Shown: piece after piece, positions 8,641-18,330 of the stretch
Numbering within the stretch: position 1 is the stretch's first letter
Layout: every line of letters starts with the position of its first letter
Assembly: GCF_001808705.1 (NCBI RefSeq)
Contig: NZ_KV794219.1
Coordinates: forward strand, 1-45,742
Direction of reading: 5' to 3'
Source: Streptococcus sp. HMSC074B11
Lineage (GTDB): Bacteria; Bacillota; Bacilli; Lactobacillales; Streptococcaceae
Length of the DNA: 45,742 nt
The notes under the pieces: generated by a model
Seen by the model: only the letters and a program-made list of their open reading frames with translations
What the model was told of the DNA's origin: nothing
Database searches by the model: none
Translations under genes and position numbers: made by a program

Positions 8641-9536
8641 TGACAACGAAAGGTGCGGTTTGGCTAGCTTTTTTCTTAAATTTGAGTTATGCCATTGTCG
8701 AGTTTATCGCTGGTGGAGTATTTGGTTCTAGTGCTGTTCTTGCTGACTCTGTCCATGACTTGGGAGATGCAATCGCAATTGGGCTATCAGCATTTCTAGA
8801 AACAATCTCCAATCGTGAAGAAGATAGTCATTACACCTTGGGGTACAAACGTTTTAGTCTCTTAGGTGCCTTGGTAACGGCTGTTATTCTCATGACAGGA
8901 TCTGCTTTAGTCATTTTGGAGAATATAACGAAACTCTTTCATCCACAAGCGGTCAATGATGAGGGTATCCTCTGGCTAGGAATCATTGCTGTTAGCATTA
9001 ATGTGCTGGCGAGTCTAGTAGTTCGCAAGGGAAAAACAAAAAACGAATCCATTCTTAGCCTGCATTTTCTGGAAGATACTCTGGGTTGGCTGGCTGTTAT
9101 CCTAATGGCTATTGTTCTGCGATTTACCGACTGGTATATTCTGGATCCGCTCTTATCTCTTGTCATTTCCTTCTTCATTCTGTTAAAGGCTATTCCACGT
9201 TTTTGGTCTACACTCAAGATTTTCCTCGATGCCGTGCCAGAAGGAGTGGATATCAAGCAAGTAAAGAGTGATTTGGAACGGTTGGAGTATGTGGCTAGTA
9301 TCAATCAGCTTAACCTATGGACCATGGATGGTTTGGAGAAAAATGCCATTATCCATGTTTGTCTAAAAGAGATCGGACAGATGGAGGTTTGTAAAGAATC
9401 CATTCGAACCCTACTCAAAGATTGTGGTTTTCAAAATATTACCATTGAGGTAGATGCAGACTTAGCAAGCCACCAGGTTCATAAGCGTAAAATTGAGGAG
9501 TTGGAAGTAGATAAAAGTCATGAACATCATCATTAA
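8641..9536 (+). CDS. czcD: CDF zinc (cation) exporter CzcD
   Basis: 298 residues, six predicted membrane helices and a cytoplasmic C-terminal domain (about 205-298) of the cation diffusion facilitator family, which exports Zn2+ in exchange for protons. The transport site is visible: H39-x3-D43 in helix 2 (SVHDLGD) and H-x3-D in helix 5 (HFLED). His in both positions is typical of zinc-selective members. The C-terminus ends in a His cluster (HEHHH). I chose ATG 8641 with AAAGGAGG just upstream; an in-frame TTG at 8553 would add 29 unlikely residues. Divergent from sczA, its expected activator. Confidence 0.93.
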
Positions 9537-9615
9537 TGAGACGTAGTATAAGTGAGCGAAAGCTTCATAAAAAGTGTATACTTGAAATAAGTTAGATACA
9601 GAGAGGTAAATGTTT

Positions 9616-10653
9616 ATGAAATCAGCAGTCTATAAAAAAGCAGGTCAGGTTGGTATTGAAGAGGTTAAACGTCCAAGAATTCAAGAATCGGATGATGTCA
9701 TTATCCGTGTAGTTCGTGCTTGTGTTTGTGGTTCGGATCTTTGGAGTTACCGAAATCCAGATATTAAAGCGGGACATAAAAATAGTGGACACGAAGCGAT
9801 TGGAATCGTTGAAGAAACTGGAGAAGCCATTACAACGGTCAAGCCCGGTGATTTTGTGATTGTACCATTTACTCATGGTTGTGGCGAATGTGATGCCTGT
9901 CGTGCTGGATTTGATGGTTCCTGTGACAATCATATTGGAAATAACCTAGGAGGAAATTTCCAAGCTGAATATCTCCGCTTCCACTATGCCAATTGGGCCC
10001 TTGTAAAAATTCCTGGACAACCATCTGACTATACAGAAGGTATGCTCAAGTCTCTCTTGACTCTGGCTGATGTTATGCCGACTGGCTATCATGCAGCGCG
10101 TGTGGCAGATGTGAAAACAGGTGATAAAGTTGTCGTAATTGGCGATGGAGCTGTTGGGCAATGTGCTGTCATCGCAGCTAGAATGCGTGGCGCTTCACAA
10201 ATTATCCTCATGAGTCGTCACGAAGATCGTCAAAAAATGGCCTTGGAATCAGGAGCGACAGCTGTTGTAGCTGAGCGAGGAGAAGAAGGCATTGCCAAGG
10301 TGCGTGAAATTCTTGGCGGTGGAGCAGATGCAGCACTTGAGTGTGTTGGTACTGAGGCGGCTGTTGAGCAAGCACTGGGTGTCCTTCATAATGGCGGTCG
10401 TATGGGATTTGTAGGAGTTCCACATTATAAGAATCGTGCTCTTGGTTCAACCTTTATGCAAAATATCTCTGTTGCAGGTGGAGCAGCTTCTGCAACAACA
10501 TACGATAAGCAATTCTTGCTCAAAGCTGTTCTTGATGATGATATCAATCCAGGTCGTGTCTTTACTTCAAGTTACAAACTAGAAGATATTGACAAAGCAT
10601 ATAAGGCCATGGATGAACGCAAGACCATTAAATCTATGATTGTGATGGATTAA
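9616..10653 (+). CDS. adhC: zinc-dependent alcohol dehydrogenase (AdhC/AdhB type)
   Basis: 345 residues, medium-chain dehydrogenase. Catalytic zinc ligands are Cys38 (VCGSD) and His in GHEAIG. A complete structural-zinc loop, GCGECDACRAGFDGSC, follows. The Rossmann nucleotide site is VVVIGDGAVGQ (about 174-184). ATG 9616 is preferred over 9610 because AGAGAGG at 9600-9606 is too close to the latter. In pneumococci the homologue sits beside czcD and is controlled by the MerR-type NmlR in formaldehyde/NO/carbonyl stress. Here no regulator gene lies in the 79 bases between czcD and this gene. A strong terminator follows at 10661. Confidence 0.9.
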   Translation: MKSAVYKKAGQVGIEEVKRPRIQESDDVIIRVVRACVCGSDLWSYRNPDIKAGHKNSGHEAIGIVEETGEAITTVKPGDFVIVPFTHGCGECDACRAGFDGSCDNHIGNNLGGNFQAEYLRFHYANWALVKIPGQPSDYTEGMLKSLLTLADVMPTGYHAARVADVKTGDKVVVIGDGAVGQCAVIAARMRGASQIILMSRHEDRQKMALESGATAVVAERGEEGIAKVREILGGGADAALECVGTEAAVEQALGVLHNGGRMGFVGVPHYKNRALGSTFMQNISVAGGAASATTYDKQFLLKAVLDDDINPGRVFTSSYKLEDIDKAYKAMDERKTIKSMIVMD

Positions 10654-10660
10654 AAAAAGA

Positions 10661-10703
10661 AAATCCTAATAGAGAACTGAAAAGTTCTTATTAGGATTTT
10701 TTT
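10661..10703. terminator. strong bidirectional terminator
   Basis: A long stem, AAATCCTAATA..AGAACT pairing with AGTTCT..TATTAGGATTT around GAAA, sits between convergent adhC and galR, with A and T tracts on either side. Confidence 0.9.
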
Positions 10704-10720
10704 ATGTTCAAGTTTTGTAC

Positions 10721-11767
<1,047 letters not shown>

Positions 11768-11801
11768 TTACTCATAGTTTAGTAAAATATCGGTAAAAAT
11801 A

Positions 11802-11830
11802 TTGACCTAAGCAAAACCCTTGGGTACAAT
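11802..11830 (+). promoter_or_regulatory. galK promoter
   Basis: TTGACC (11802-11807) and TACAAT (11825-11830) with an exact 17-base spacer, 61 bases upstream of galK. Confidence 0.75.
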
Positions 11831-11833
11831 AGA

Positions 11834-11879
11834 AGAAAACGATTACAGGATAAACTTTTTTACCTAATATTTCGTAAAA
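11834..11879 (+). promoter_or_regulatory. candidate operators (cre/GalR) in the galK leader
   Basis: AGAAAACGATTACA (11834-11847) matches the LacI-family/cre consensus TGWAANCGNTNWCA except at its first base and begins right after the -10. A second dyad, TTTTAC (11858-11863) with GTAAAA (11874-11879), overlaps the area before the ribosome site. Either could be bound by CcpA or GalR; sequence alone does not separate them. Confidence 0.45.
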
Positions 11880-11890
11880 GGAGAATTCAT

Positions 11891-13069
11891 ATGACACAAC
11901 ATCTTACTGCTGAAGCACTTCGCAAGGATTTTCTTGCTGTTTTTGGTCAAGAAGCGGATCAAACCTTCTTCTCACCAGGGCGCATCAACTTGATTGGGGA
12001 ACATACTGACTATAATGGTGGTCATGTTTTCCCAGCAGCTATTTCACTAGGAACTTATGGGGCTGCTCGCAAGCGCGATGACCAAGTTTTGCGTTTCTAC
12101 TCAGCAAACTTTGAGGACAAAGGCATCATTGAAGTGCCTCTAGCTGACCTTAAGTTTGAGAAAGAGCACAACTGGACCAACTATTCAAAAGGTGTCCTTC
12201 ATTTCTTGCAAGAAGCTGGTCATGTGATTGACAAAGGTTTTGATTTCTATGTATTTGGAAATATCCCAAATGGTGCGGGCTTGTCTTCTTCTGCATCTTT
12301 GGAGCTTTTGACTGGTGTCGTGGCAGAATACCTTTTTGACCTAAAATTGGACCGTCTAGATTTGGTTAAAATCGGGAAACAAACAGAAAATAACTTTATC
12401 GGAGTTAACTCTGGGATTATGGACCAATTTGCTATCGGTATGGGAGCAGATCAACGAGCTATTTACCTAGATACAAATACTCTAGAATACGACTTGGTTC
12501 CACTTGATTTGAAAGACAATGTTGTTGTGATCATGAATACCAACAAACGTCGTGAACTAGCAGATTCTAAATATAATGAACGCCGTGCTGAATGTGAAAA
12601 GGCAGTGGAAGAACTTCAAGTGGCCTTGGATATCCAGACTTTAGGCGAATTGGATGAATGGGCTTTTGATGAATACAGCTACCTGATCAAAGACGAAAAT
12701 CGTTTGAAACGTGCTCGCCACGCAGTTCTTGAAAATCAACGTACCCTTAAAGCACAAGCAGCTCTTCAAGCAGGAGATTTGGACAAGTTTGGTCGTTTGA
12801 TGAATGCGTCTCACGTTTCTCTTGAGCATGATTACGAAGTGACTGGCTTGGAATTGGATACTCTTGTTCATACAGCTTGGGCTCAAGAAGGTGTTCTAGG
12901 CGCTCGTATGACAGGAGCAGGTTTTGGTGGTTGTGCCATTGCCTTGGTTCAAAAAGATGCAGTTGAATCCTTTAAAGAAGCTGTTGGCAAACACTACGAA
13001 GAAGTAGTTGGCTACGCTCCAAGCTTCTATATCGCTGAAGTGGCAGGTGGAACTCGCGTTCTTGATTAG
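11891..13069 (+). CDS. galK: galactokinase
   Basis: 392 residues, full length. GHMP kinase signatures are all present: galactokinase motif [19 protein letters not shown] (about residues 29-47), the phosphate loop [16 protein letters not shown] (about 121-136) and [16 protein letters not shown] near the C-terminus (about 337-352). It phosphorylates galactose with ATP in the first committed step of the Leloir pathway. AAAAGGAG precedes the ATG. galT follows after 18 bases in the same operon, and GalR is divergent. Confidence 0.97.
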   Translation: MTQHLTAEALRKDFLAVFGQEADQTFFSPGRINLIGEHTDYNGGHVFPAAISLGTYGAARKRDDQVLRFYSANFEDKGIIEVPLADLKFEKEHNWTNYSKGVLHFLQEAGHVIDKGFDFYVFGNIPNGAGLSSSASLELLTGVVAEYLFDLKLDRLDLVKIGKQTENNFIGVNSGIMDQFAIGMGADQRAIYLDTNTLEYDLVPLDLKDNVVVIMNTNKRRELADSKYNERRAECEKAVEELQVALDIQTLGELDEWAFDEYSYLIKDENRLKRARHAVLENQRTLKAQAALQAGDLDKFGRLMNASHVSLEHDYEVTGLELDTLVHTAWAQEGVLGARMTGAGFGGCAIALVQKDAVESFKEAVGKHYEEVVGYAPSFYIAEVAGGTRVLD

Positions 13070-13087
13070 TCAGAAGGAGGTTTTCTA

Positions 13088-14569
13088 GTGACCTTAGTAG
13101 AAAATTTTGTGACCAAAGTTATTGCAGAAAGTAGCTTTGAAGAGTTGGATCGGATTTATCTGACCAATCGTGTTTTAGCACTGGTGGGAGATGGAGTTTT
13201 TGAAGTTGAGACTGACCAAGATGATTTGATTGAACTAAAAGATCAGCTTGTCGAGGAAGCCGTTCGATTGGAAACGATTGAAGATAGTCAGGCTGCGCGT
13301 GAGATTCTCGGTGCTGACCTCATGGACTTGGTAACCCCTTGTCCAAGTCAGGTTAATCGTGATTTTTGGGATACCTATGCCCAGTCACCAGAGCAGGCAA
13401 TTGCAGATTTCTACCAACTCAGTCAGAAGAATGACTACATCAAACTGAAGGCCATCGCAAAGAATATTGCTTATCGTGTACCATCTGACTACGGTGAACT
13501 GGAGATTACCATCAATCTCTCTAAGCCTGAAAAGGATCCAAAAGAGATAGCGGCAGCTAAGTTGGTTAAGTCGAGTAACTATCCTCAATGTCAGCTCTGT
13601 ATGGAAAATGAAGGCTACCATGGTCGTGTCAATCATCCAGCTAGAAGCAATCACCGAATTATTCGTTTTGATATTTCTGGTCAGGAGTGGGGCTTTCAAT
13701 ATTCGCCTTACGCTTACTTTAATGAGCACTGTATTTTCCTAGATAGCCAGCACCGTCCTATGGCCATTAGTCGCCAAAGTTTTGAACGTTTGTTAGCAAT
13801 TGTGGAGCAATTTCCAGGTTACTTTGCTGGTTCAAATGCTGATTTGCCAATCGTGGGTGGCTCCATCCTGACCCATGATCATTATCAAGGTGGGCGCCAT
13901 GTATTCCCAATGGAAGTGGCTCATTTACAGAAAAACTTTACCTTTGAAGGTTTTGAAACTGTCAAAGCAGGGATTGTTCAGTGGCCTATGTCTGTGATTC
14001 GACTAACTTCAGATTCTAAAGAGGATTTGACGGACCTTGCTGAGAAAATCTTACTGGCTTGGCGTCAGTATTCTGACCCAAGTGTACAGGTCTTGGCAGA
14101 AAGCAACGGGACACCGCACCATACCATTACACCGATAGCCCGTAAACGAGATGGCCAGTTTGAGTTAGACTTGGTTTTACGGGATAACCAAACATCTCCA
14201 GAGCATCCAGATGGTATCTATCATCCCCATAAGGATGTCCAACATATCAAGAAGGAAAATATCGGCTTGATAGAGGTCATGGGCTTGGCAATCTTGCCAC
14301 CACGCTTGAAGGAAGAAGTGGAGCAGGTGGCAGCTTATCTAGTCGGAGAGGATGTTTCAGTAGCAGATTATCACCAAGAATGGGCAGATGAGTTGAAAGA
14401 ATCCCATCCTGGATTGACTGACAAAGACCAAGCTCTTAATATCGTCCAAGAATCTGTTGGAAAAATCTTTGCGCGAGTTTTGGAATATGCAGGAGTTTAC
14501 AAGCAAACAGAAGAAGGACAAGCTGCCTTTATGCGCTTTGTGGAGCAGGTTGGTATTTTGCCCGAATAA
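13088..14569 (+). CDS. galT: UTP--hexose-1-phosphate uridylyltransferase (class II GalT)
   Basis: 493 residues, the length of the Gram-positive class II GalT rather than the about 350-residue E. coli type. It moves UMP between UDP-glucose and galactose-1-phosphate. A CxxC (CQLC, about residues 173-176), [15 protein letters not shown] motif ([13 protein letters not shown], about 258-270) and [10 protein letters not shown] (about 342-351) contain the His residues expected at the nucleotidyl site. It starts with GTG, supported by GAAGGAGG nine bases upstream and no better ATG nearby. No galE is in the window. Confidence 0.95.
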   Translation: MTLVENFVTKVIAESSFEELDRIYLTNRVLALVGDGVFEVETDQDDLIELKDQLVEEAVRLETIEDSQAAREILGADLMDLVTPCPSQVNRDFWDTYAQSPEQAIADFYQLSQKNDYIKLKAIAKNIAYRVPSDYGELEITINLSKPEKDPKEIAAAKLVKSSNYPQCQLCMENEGYHGRVNHPARSNHRIIRFDISGQEWGFQYSPYAYFNEHCIFLDSQHRPMAISRQSFERLLAIVEQFPGYFAGSNADLPIVGGSILTHDHYQGGRHVFPMEVAHLQKNFTFEGFETVKAGIVQWPMSVIRLTSDSKEDLTDLAEKILLAWRQYSDPSVQVLAESNGTPHHTITPIARKRDGQFELDLVLRDNQTSPEHPDGIYHPHKDVQHIKKENIGLIEVMGLAILPPRLKEEVEQVAAYLVGEDVSVADYHQEWADELKESHPGLTDKDQALNIVQESVGKIFARVLEYAGVYKQTEEGQAAFMRFVEQVGILPE

Positions 14570-14580
14570 GTGCTTCTCTC

Positions 14581-14609
14581 TTGCGTAGAGTCTTGAAAAG
14601 TAGTATCAT
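14581..14609 (+). promoter_or_regulatory. promoter of the thioesterase gene
   Basis: TTGCGT (14581-14586), 17 bases, TATCAT (14604-14609). It gives a transcript starting about 22 bases before ATG 14639 and separates this gene from galKT. Confidence 0.5.
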
Positions 14610-14638
14610 AGTGTCGTTTGAAATATCAGGAGGAACGT

Positions 14639-15043
14639 ATGAAAGATTTTCACTTTGACGCTATATCTGCCTTTGAAAACTACGAAATTGAAAAAATGAG
14701 AGACGGTCACGTGGTGGTGACAACAAAAGTAGTGGACTCTTCACTCAACTACTATGGAAATGCCCATGGAGGCTATCTATTTACCCTATGTGACCAAATC
14801 AGTGGTCTTGTGGTGATTTCGCTAGGATTAGACGGGGTGACACTCCAGTCTTCCATCAACTATCTGAAAGCCGGAAATCTAGGAGATGTTCTCACTATCA
14901 AAGGAGAATGTGTCCACCAAGGACGCACTACTTGTGTCGTCGATGTTGATATCATCAATCAAGATGGCCGAAATGTCTGCAAGGCAACCTTCACCATGTT
15001 TGTCACAGGACAACGGTCAGAAGATAGACAGGTGAGGATATAG
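14639..15043 (+). CDS. PaaI-type hotdog thioesterase
   Basis: 134 residues, single hotdog domain. The motif NAHGGYLFTLCDQISG (about residues 38-53) has the active-site helix with HGG and the downstream Asp of the PaaI/YbdB 4HBT family, which hydrolyses acyl-CoA. The acyl group is not predictable. ATG 14639 follows AGGAGGAA; an earlier in-frame TTG at 14618 would place that SD inside the gene. In pneumococci, as I recall, a homologue marks one border of the dpn restriction locus, which matches what follows here. Confidence 0.88.
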   Translation: MKDFHFDAISAFENYEIEKMRDGHVVVTTKVVDSSLNYYGNAHGGYLFTLCDQISGLVVISLGLDGVTLQSSINYLKAGNLGDVLTIKGECVHQGRTTCVVDVDIINQDGRNVCKATFTMFVTGQRSEDRQVRI

Positions 15044-15047
15044 GAAA

Positions 15048-15079
15048 CATAAAAAAGAGGCAAACGCCTCTTTTTTATG
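15048..15079. terminator. bidirectional terminator, left border of the island
   Basis: A 14-pair stem CATAAAAAAGAGGC / GCCTCTTTTTTATG with loop AAAC lies between convergent thioesterase and methyltransferase genes. It is nearly identical to the terminator at 21885-21914 on the other side of the island. Confidence 0.9.
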
Positions 15080-15102
15080 TTGTTTAATGTAAGCAACTTG
15101 TT

Positions 15103-16368
15103 TTAATCAATTTTCTTTATAAAATCACCGATTTTTCTTACAATCTCAGTAACAAGAGCATTTCCCATAAAGAACATTCTCATTTTATCAGAAACATCTA
15201 CAATAGACCCATCAGCTAATTTCTTTTTAGCTGTCCAATTATCTGGGAAATCTTGAAGACGTTCTGCTTCAACTGGAGTTATAAGACGGTATTTACCATT
15301 AACTTTAAGAAAATGGGTTGAACGATTAACGGTACCTTCAGAAGTCAACATTGTTCGACCGGGTAAGTTTAAATCGTCATAGGGAGCCATACCACCTTCA
15401 GAATAGATGTAAGTATGACCGTCTGCAGAAGTACGTTCAATTCGTTTTGGTCCCCTTAGAAATTGGAATTTTTCCAATTTTGCTGGATCTGTAATGAAAT
15501 ATTTATCAGGAACATCCTTTTCATCCTGAAGAATTTCACCTAATGTAATTGGTCTTCCATTAAAGTTAGGCTCTGTATCGATAGAGTAGTATTTTCCATA
15601 TCTCATAATACCTGTGTTCCAAACGGTACCTGTAAAATTATCAGATACCTCTACGATATCATCTCCAAGTTCATGAAAAACATGTCTATTTTTAACTGGT
15701 CTATTTTTTATTGGAAATTGAGTTGCAAATAAACCTGTTTGAAATAAATACTCATCATATTTATGTTCTTCAGCTACTGCTTCATTGTTTTCATATTGTT
15801 CATCAATTGATTTTGCAAAATTAGTATCATTACGATAAACGAAGAAGAAAACACGACGACGTCTTTGGCTTCGTCCGTAATCAGCCGCATTGATAACTCT
15901 CCATTCAACTGAATATCCCAAATTATTGAAAGCTGTTAGCATGATTGCGAAGTCTCTTCCTCGTTGTTTAGAAGGGGCTTTTAGCAATCTGTCAACGTTT
16001 TCGAGGATAAGATATTTAGGTTTAATATTTTCGGTAGCACGAATGATTTCCCAAAAGAGGACTCCTTTTTTTCCTTCGATGCCTTTTTCATTTTTTTTAC
16101 TTCTAGCGACAGAATAGTCTTGACAAGGAAAACCTCCTACAATCATATCTGCATCCATTTTCGAAAATTCTTCGTCTGTAATATCAGAGATACTAATATT
16201 GATATTCTCGCTGTCGGGGAAATGACAATCATATACCTCAAATGCATCTTGAGATTTACGAGACGGTTCCCACTGGTTAGCCCACTTTGTTTCAAAGAAC
16301 TGGTTATCAGATTTTTCTAATCCTATTCGGAATCCTCCGACCCCAGCAAATAGTTCGAGAACTTTCAT
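15103..16368 (-). CDS. DNA (cytosine-5) methyltransferase of a type II R-M system
   Basis: 421 residues with the ordered C5-MTase motifs: motif I LFAGVGGFRIG (residues 6-16), motif IV GGFPCQDYS with nucleophile Cys82, motif VI ENV (123-125), motif VIII QRRRR (168-172), a target-recognition region at about 220-340, and motifs IX/X near the C-terminus (RLQDFPDNW, GNALV). It transfers methyl from SAM to cytosine C5. The partner endonuclease is Sau3AI-like, so the expected product is GATm5C. It is divergent from the endonuclease with its own TTGATC/TATAAT promoter. The equivalent pneumococcal DpnIII methylase is also a C5 enzyme. Target is inferred. Confidence 0.93.
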   Translation of the reverse strand: MKVLELFAGVGGFRIGLEKSDNQFFETKWANQWEPSRKSQDAFEVYDCHFPDSENINISISDITDEEFSKMDADMIVGGFPCQDYSVARSKKNEKGIEGKKGVLFWEIIRATENIKPKYLILENVDRLLKAPSKQRGRDFAIMLTAFNNLGYSVEWRVINAADYGRSQRRRRVFFFVYRNDTNFAKSIDEQYENNEAVAEEHKYDEYLFQTGLFATQFPIKNRPVKNRHVFHELGDDIVEVSDNFTGTVWNTGIMRYGKYYSIDTEPNFNGRPITLGEILQDEKDVPDKYFITDPAKLEKFQFLRGPKRIERTSADGHTYIYSEGGMAPYDDLNLPGRTMLTSEGTVNRSTHFLKVNGKYRLITPVEAERLQDFPDNWTAKKKLADGSIVDVSDKMRMFFMGNALVTEIVRKIGDFIKKID

Positions 16369-16399
16369 CTTTTCTCCTTACAATTTTTCAGTTTAATCC

Positions 16400-16428
16400 A
16401 TTATATACTATTTTCAACGATTGATCAA
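16400..16428 (-). promoter_or_regulatory. methyltransferase promoter with GATC in the -35 box
   Basis: On the minus strand, TTGATC (16423-16428), 17 bases, TATAAT (16400-16405). The -35 box is half of the palindrome TTGATCAA (16421-16428) and so contains the predicted recognition site of the system. Confidence 0.7.
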
Positions 16429-16455
16429 GTATTAATGCTTGCTTTGTATTTAATC

Positions 16456-16464
16456 TGATATAAT
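16456..16464 (+). promoter_or_regulatory. endonuclease promoter, extended -10
   Basis: TGA followed by TATAAT (16459-16464), an extended -10 about 21 bases from the endonuclease start. The -35 is poor (candidates TGCTTG/TTGCTT). Its polymerase footprint would overlap that of the methyltransferase promoter. Confidence 0.6.
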
Positions 16465-16484
16465 ATAGGGAGTAGGAGAAAAGA

Positions 16485-17975
16485 ATGAAACAAAATTTAT
16501 TTAATTATAACGATGAAGATATTGATAGTGTTGTAAATTACTCTCACAAACTTTTGAATAGAAAATTTGCTGAGGTTATGGAAGAATATAATCGTTCTCT
16601 CTATAAAACATACGAGGATTATCAAAATCAAGAAGCTAATGAATATGAGAAAAAAGAAATTAAACCATCGTCAAAGGGACAGTATGGGAATTATTTAGAA
16701 CGTTATTATTATGGTTATCAGCCTAACAGTAATGCTGCAGCCGATTTTGAAAAAATTGGAGTAGAGCTTAAGGTAACTCCATTTAAAGTTAATAAGAATG
16801 GAACCATCTCTGCAAAAGAACGACTAGTCTTGACGATTATTAATTATTGTGAAGAGAACTTGGACGATTTTTATCAAACTCATCTATGGCAAAAATGTTC
16901 TAAAATACTTTTATTATTTTACAACGGTTTGATTCCTGAAAATACAGTTTTGGATTACATGATTGAAAAAGTGTTTCTGTATGAATGGTTTGAGGAAGAT
17001 ATGAATGTCATTTTAGATGATTACGCTCGAATTACTCAGAAAATTAAGGAGGGACGTGCGCACGAATTGTCTGAGTCTGATGGGAACTATTTATCAACTT
17101 GTACCAAAGGAGCCGGTAAAGACAAAGATTGGAAAAAACAACCTTTTAGTGATGTTTTGGCCAAACAACGTGCTTGGGAATTAAAGTCTAGTTACATGAC
17201 GTATTTGATTAATCATAAAATCTTTGCTAGTCATGAACAGGAGAGTGTATTAGCTACTGCAAAAGGAACGAAAAAAACATTTACCCAGCTTATTGAAGAA
17301 AAAATTTTGAAGTATGAAGGATGGAGAGCGGAAGACTTATATGATGCGTTCGGTGTTCCTCGTCGCTCAAAATCTAGAAATAATTTACTGATTCGTAAAA
17401 TGATTGGTATTACTGGTGATATAGAAAATACTCAGGAATTTCAAAAAGCCAATATGAATCTTAGAGTTATTAGTGTGAATAAAAAAGGGCTACCTACTGA
17501 AGACTCACCGTTTAAAGTTTATGATTTTATAGAATTGGCAAAAAATGATAACTGGGAAGAATCTCATGTTTTTCAAGAAATTTGTGACAAACGCTATATG
17601 TTTGTTGTATTTAAGGAAGAAGAACCTGGAGAATATGTTTTAAGTCAAGTGAAGTTTTGGGGATTCCCTGAACGTTTAGTCGATGAAGCAAAACGTGTCT
17701 GGAATGAAACACGTACCATTATTAATGAAGGGGTACAGTTAACTCAGACAAAAAAAGGTGTTTCGACAAACTTTCCTCAAAGCAAAGTGAATAAGTTCTT
17801 GTTTACCAAAATTCATGCATCAAACTCTTATTATGAGATTGAAAAAAATGTTTTTGTAGGAAAAGGAAAACTATCAGATACGAACCCCCTTCCTGATGGG
17901 CGAAGAATTACCAAGCATTCTTTTTGGATGCCAAAAATGTTTGTATATGAAATAATTAATGAAAAATGGGATTAA
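16485..17975 (+). CDS. Sau3AI/MutH-family type II restriction endonuclease (predicted GATC)
   Basis: 496 residues, matching two-domain Sau3AI relatives. The N-terminal domain carries the MutH/Sau3AI catalytic pattern D-x6-E-x-K as D87, E94, K96 in ADFEKIGVELKVTP. The C-terminal half (about 270-496) corresponds to the second, non-catalytic MutH-like domain that lets Sau3AI bind a second site; no D/ExK triad is visible there. It cleaves unmethylated GATC in relatives (Sau3AI, LlaKR2I, Sth368I, DpnIII). No truncation or frameshift. ATG 16485 has AGGAGAAA upstream. It ends with its own terminator, separating it from the next operon. Confidence 0.92.
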   Translation: MKQNLFNYNDEDIDSVVNYSHKLLNRKFAEVMEEYNRSLYKTYEDYQNQEANEYEKKEIKPSSKGQYGNYLERYYYGYQPNSNAAADFEKIGVELKVTPFKVNKNGTISAKERLVLTIINYCEENLDDFYQTHLWQKCSKILLLFYNGLIPENTVLDYMIEKVFLYEWFEEDMNVILDDYARITQKIKEGRAHELSESDGNYLSTCTKGAGKDKDWKKQPFSDVLAKQRAWELKSSYMTYLINHKIFASHEQESVLATAKGTKKTFTQLIEEKILKYEGWRAEDLYDAFGVPRRSKSRNNLLIRKMIGITGDIENTQEFQKANMNLRVISVNKKGLPTEDSPFKVYDFIELAKNDNWEESHVFQEICDKRYMFVVFKEEEPGEYVLSQVKFWGFPERLVDEAKRVWNETRTIINEGVQLTQTKKGVSTNFPQSKVNKFLFTKIHASNSYYEIEKNVFVGKGKLSDTNPLPDGRRITKHSFWMPKMFVYEIINEKWD

Positions 17976-17982
17976 ATAAAAA

Positions 17983-18005
17983 ACTGCTTGCAAAGCAGTC
18001 TTTTT
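17983..18005 (+). terminator. rho-independent terminator after the endonuclease
   Basis: ACTGCTT (17983-17989) pairs with AAGCAGT (17993-17999) over a three-base loop, followed by T5. Confidence 0.85.
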
Positions 18006-18022
18006 ATTTTTATATAAATTAT

Positions 18023-18053
18023 ATTTTACAATATTTTCATTATATTGTAAAAT
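18023..18053. promoter_or_regulatory. promoter enclosed in a perfect inverted repeat
   Basis: ATTTTACAATAT (18023-18034) and ATATTGTAAAAT (18042-18053) are perfect 12-base inverted repeats around a 7-base centre. The left arm supplies -35 TTTACA (18025-18030), the right arm -10 TAAAAT (18048-18053), with a 17-base spacer. By symmetry the opposite strand reads the same promoter. No T tract follows, so it is an operator rather than a terminator. Confidence 0.7.
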
Positions 18054-18080
18054 AAATATATATATTTAAAGGAGTTAAAA

Positions 18081-18317
18081 ATGGAAGATAAACATGAACG
18101 ATTTTTAAGATTGGCTGAATCTAGAACAAATACAGTTATTCAGAAGATACATTTAATTGGTGATCTAGCTAATAGAAGTAACTACGATTATAATGAGGAT
18201 GAAGTTTCTGAAATTTTTAAAGCAATAGAATTAGAAATTCAAAGAACAAAAAAGATGTTTGAAGTTGAATTTATAAAAAAAGACAATAGATTTTCGTTTT
18301 CAAAAAATAAAAAATAA
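18081..18317 (+). CDS. small helical protein, first gene of the ATPase operon
   Basis: 78 residues, charged, predicted almost wholly helical (KHERFLRLAESRTNTVIQKI, then NYDYNEDEVSEIFKAIELEI). It has no signal or membrane segment. Small proteins of this appearance often precede MutL/MORC-type ATPase genes in R-M-linked clusters, as I recall, but I know of no assigned function. It could be a regulator acting on the inverted repeat just upstream, or a subunit of the ATPase complex; no clear helix-turn-helix is visible. AAAGGAG is correctly placed. The ATPase gene starts 13 bases after its stop. Confidence 0.75.
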   Translation: MEDKHERFLRLAESRTNTVIQKIHLIGDLANRSNYDYNEDEVSEIFKAIELEIQRTKKMFEVEFIKKDNRFSFSKNKK

Positions 18318-18330
18318 AGGAGTATATATT

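Noticed and set aside
13088..13090. Downstream ATG as the galT start
   Set aside because: The GTG at 13088 has an excellent SD and preserves the conserved N-terminus; the next ATG is about 78 codons inside the protein.
18023..18053. Terminator reading of the 31-base inverted repeat
   Set aside because: Its stem is almost all A-T, no T run follows, and a proper terminator already stands at 17983-18005.
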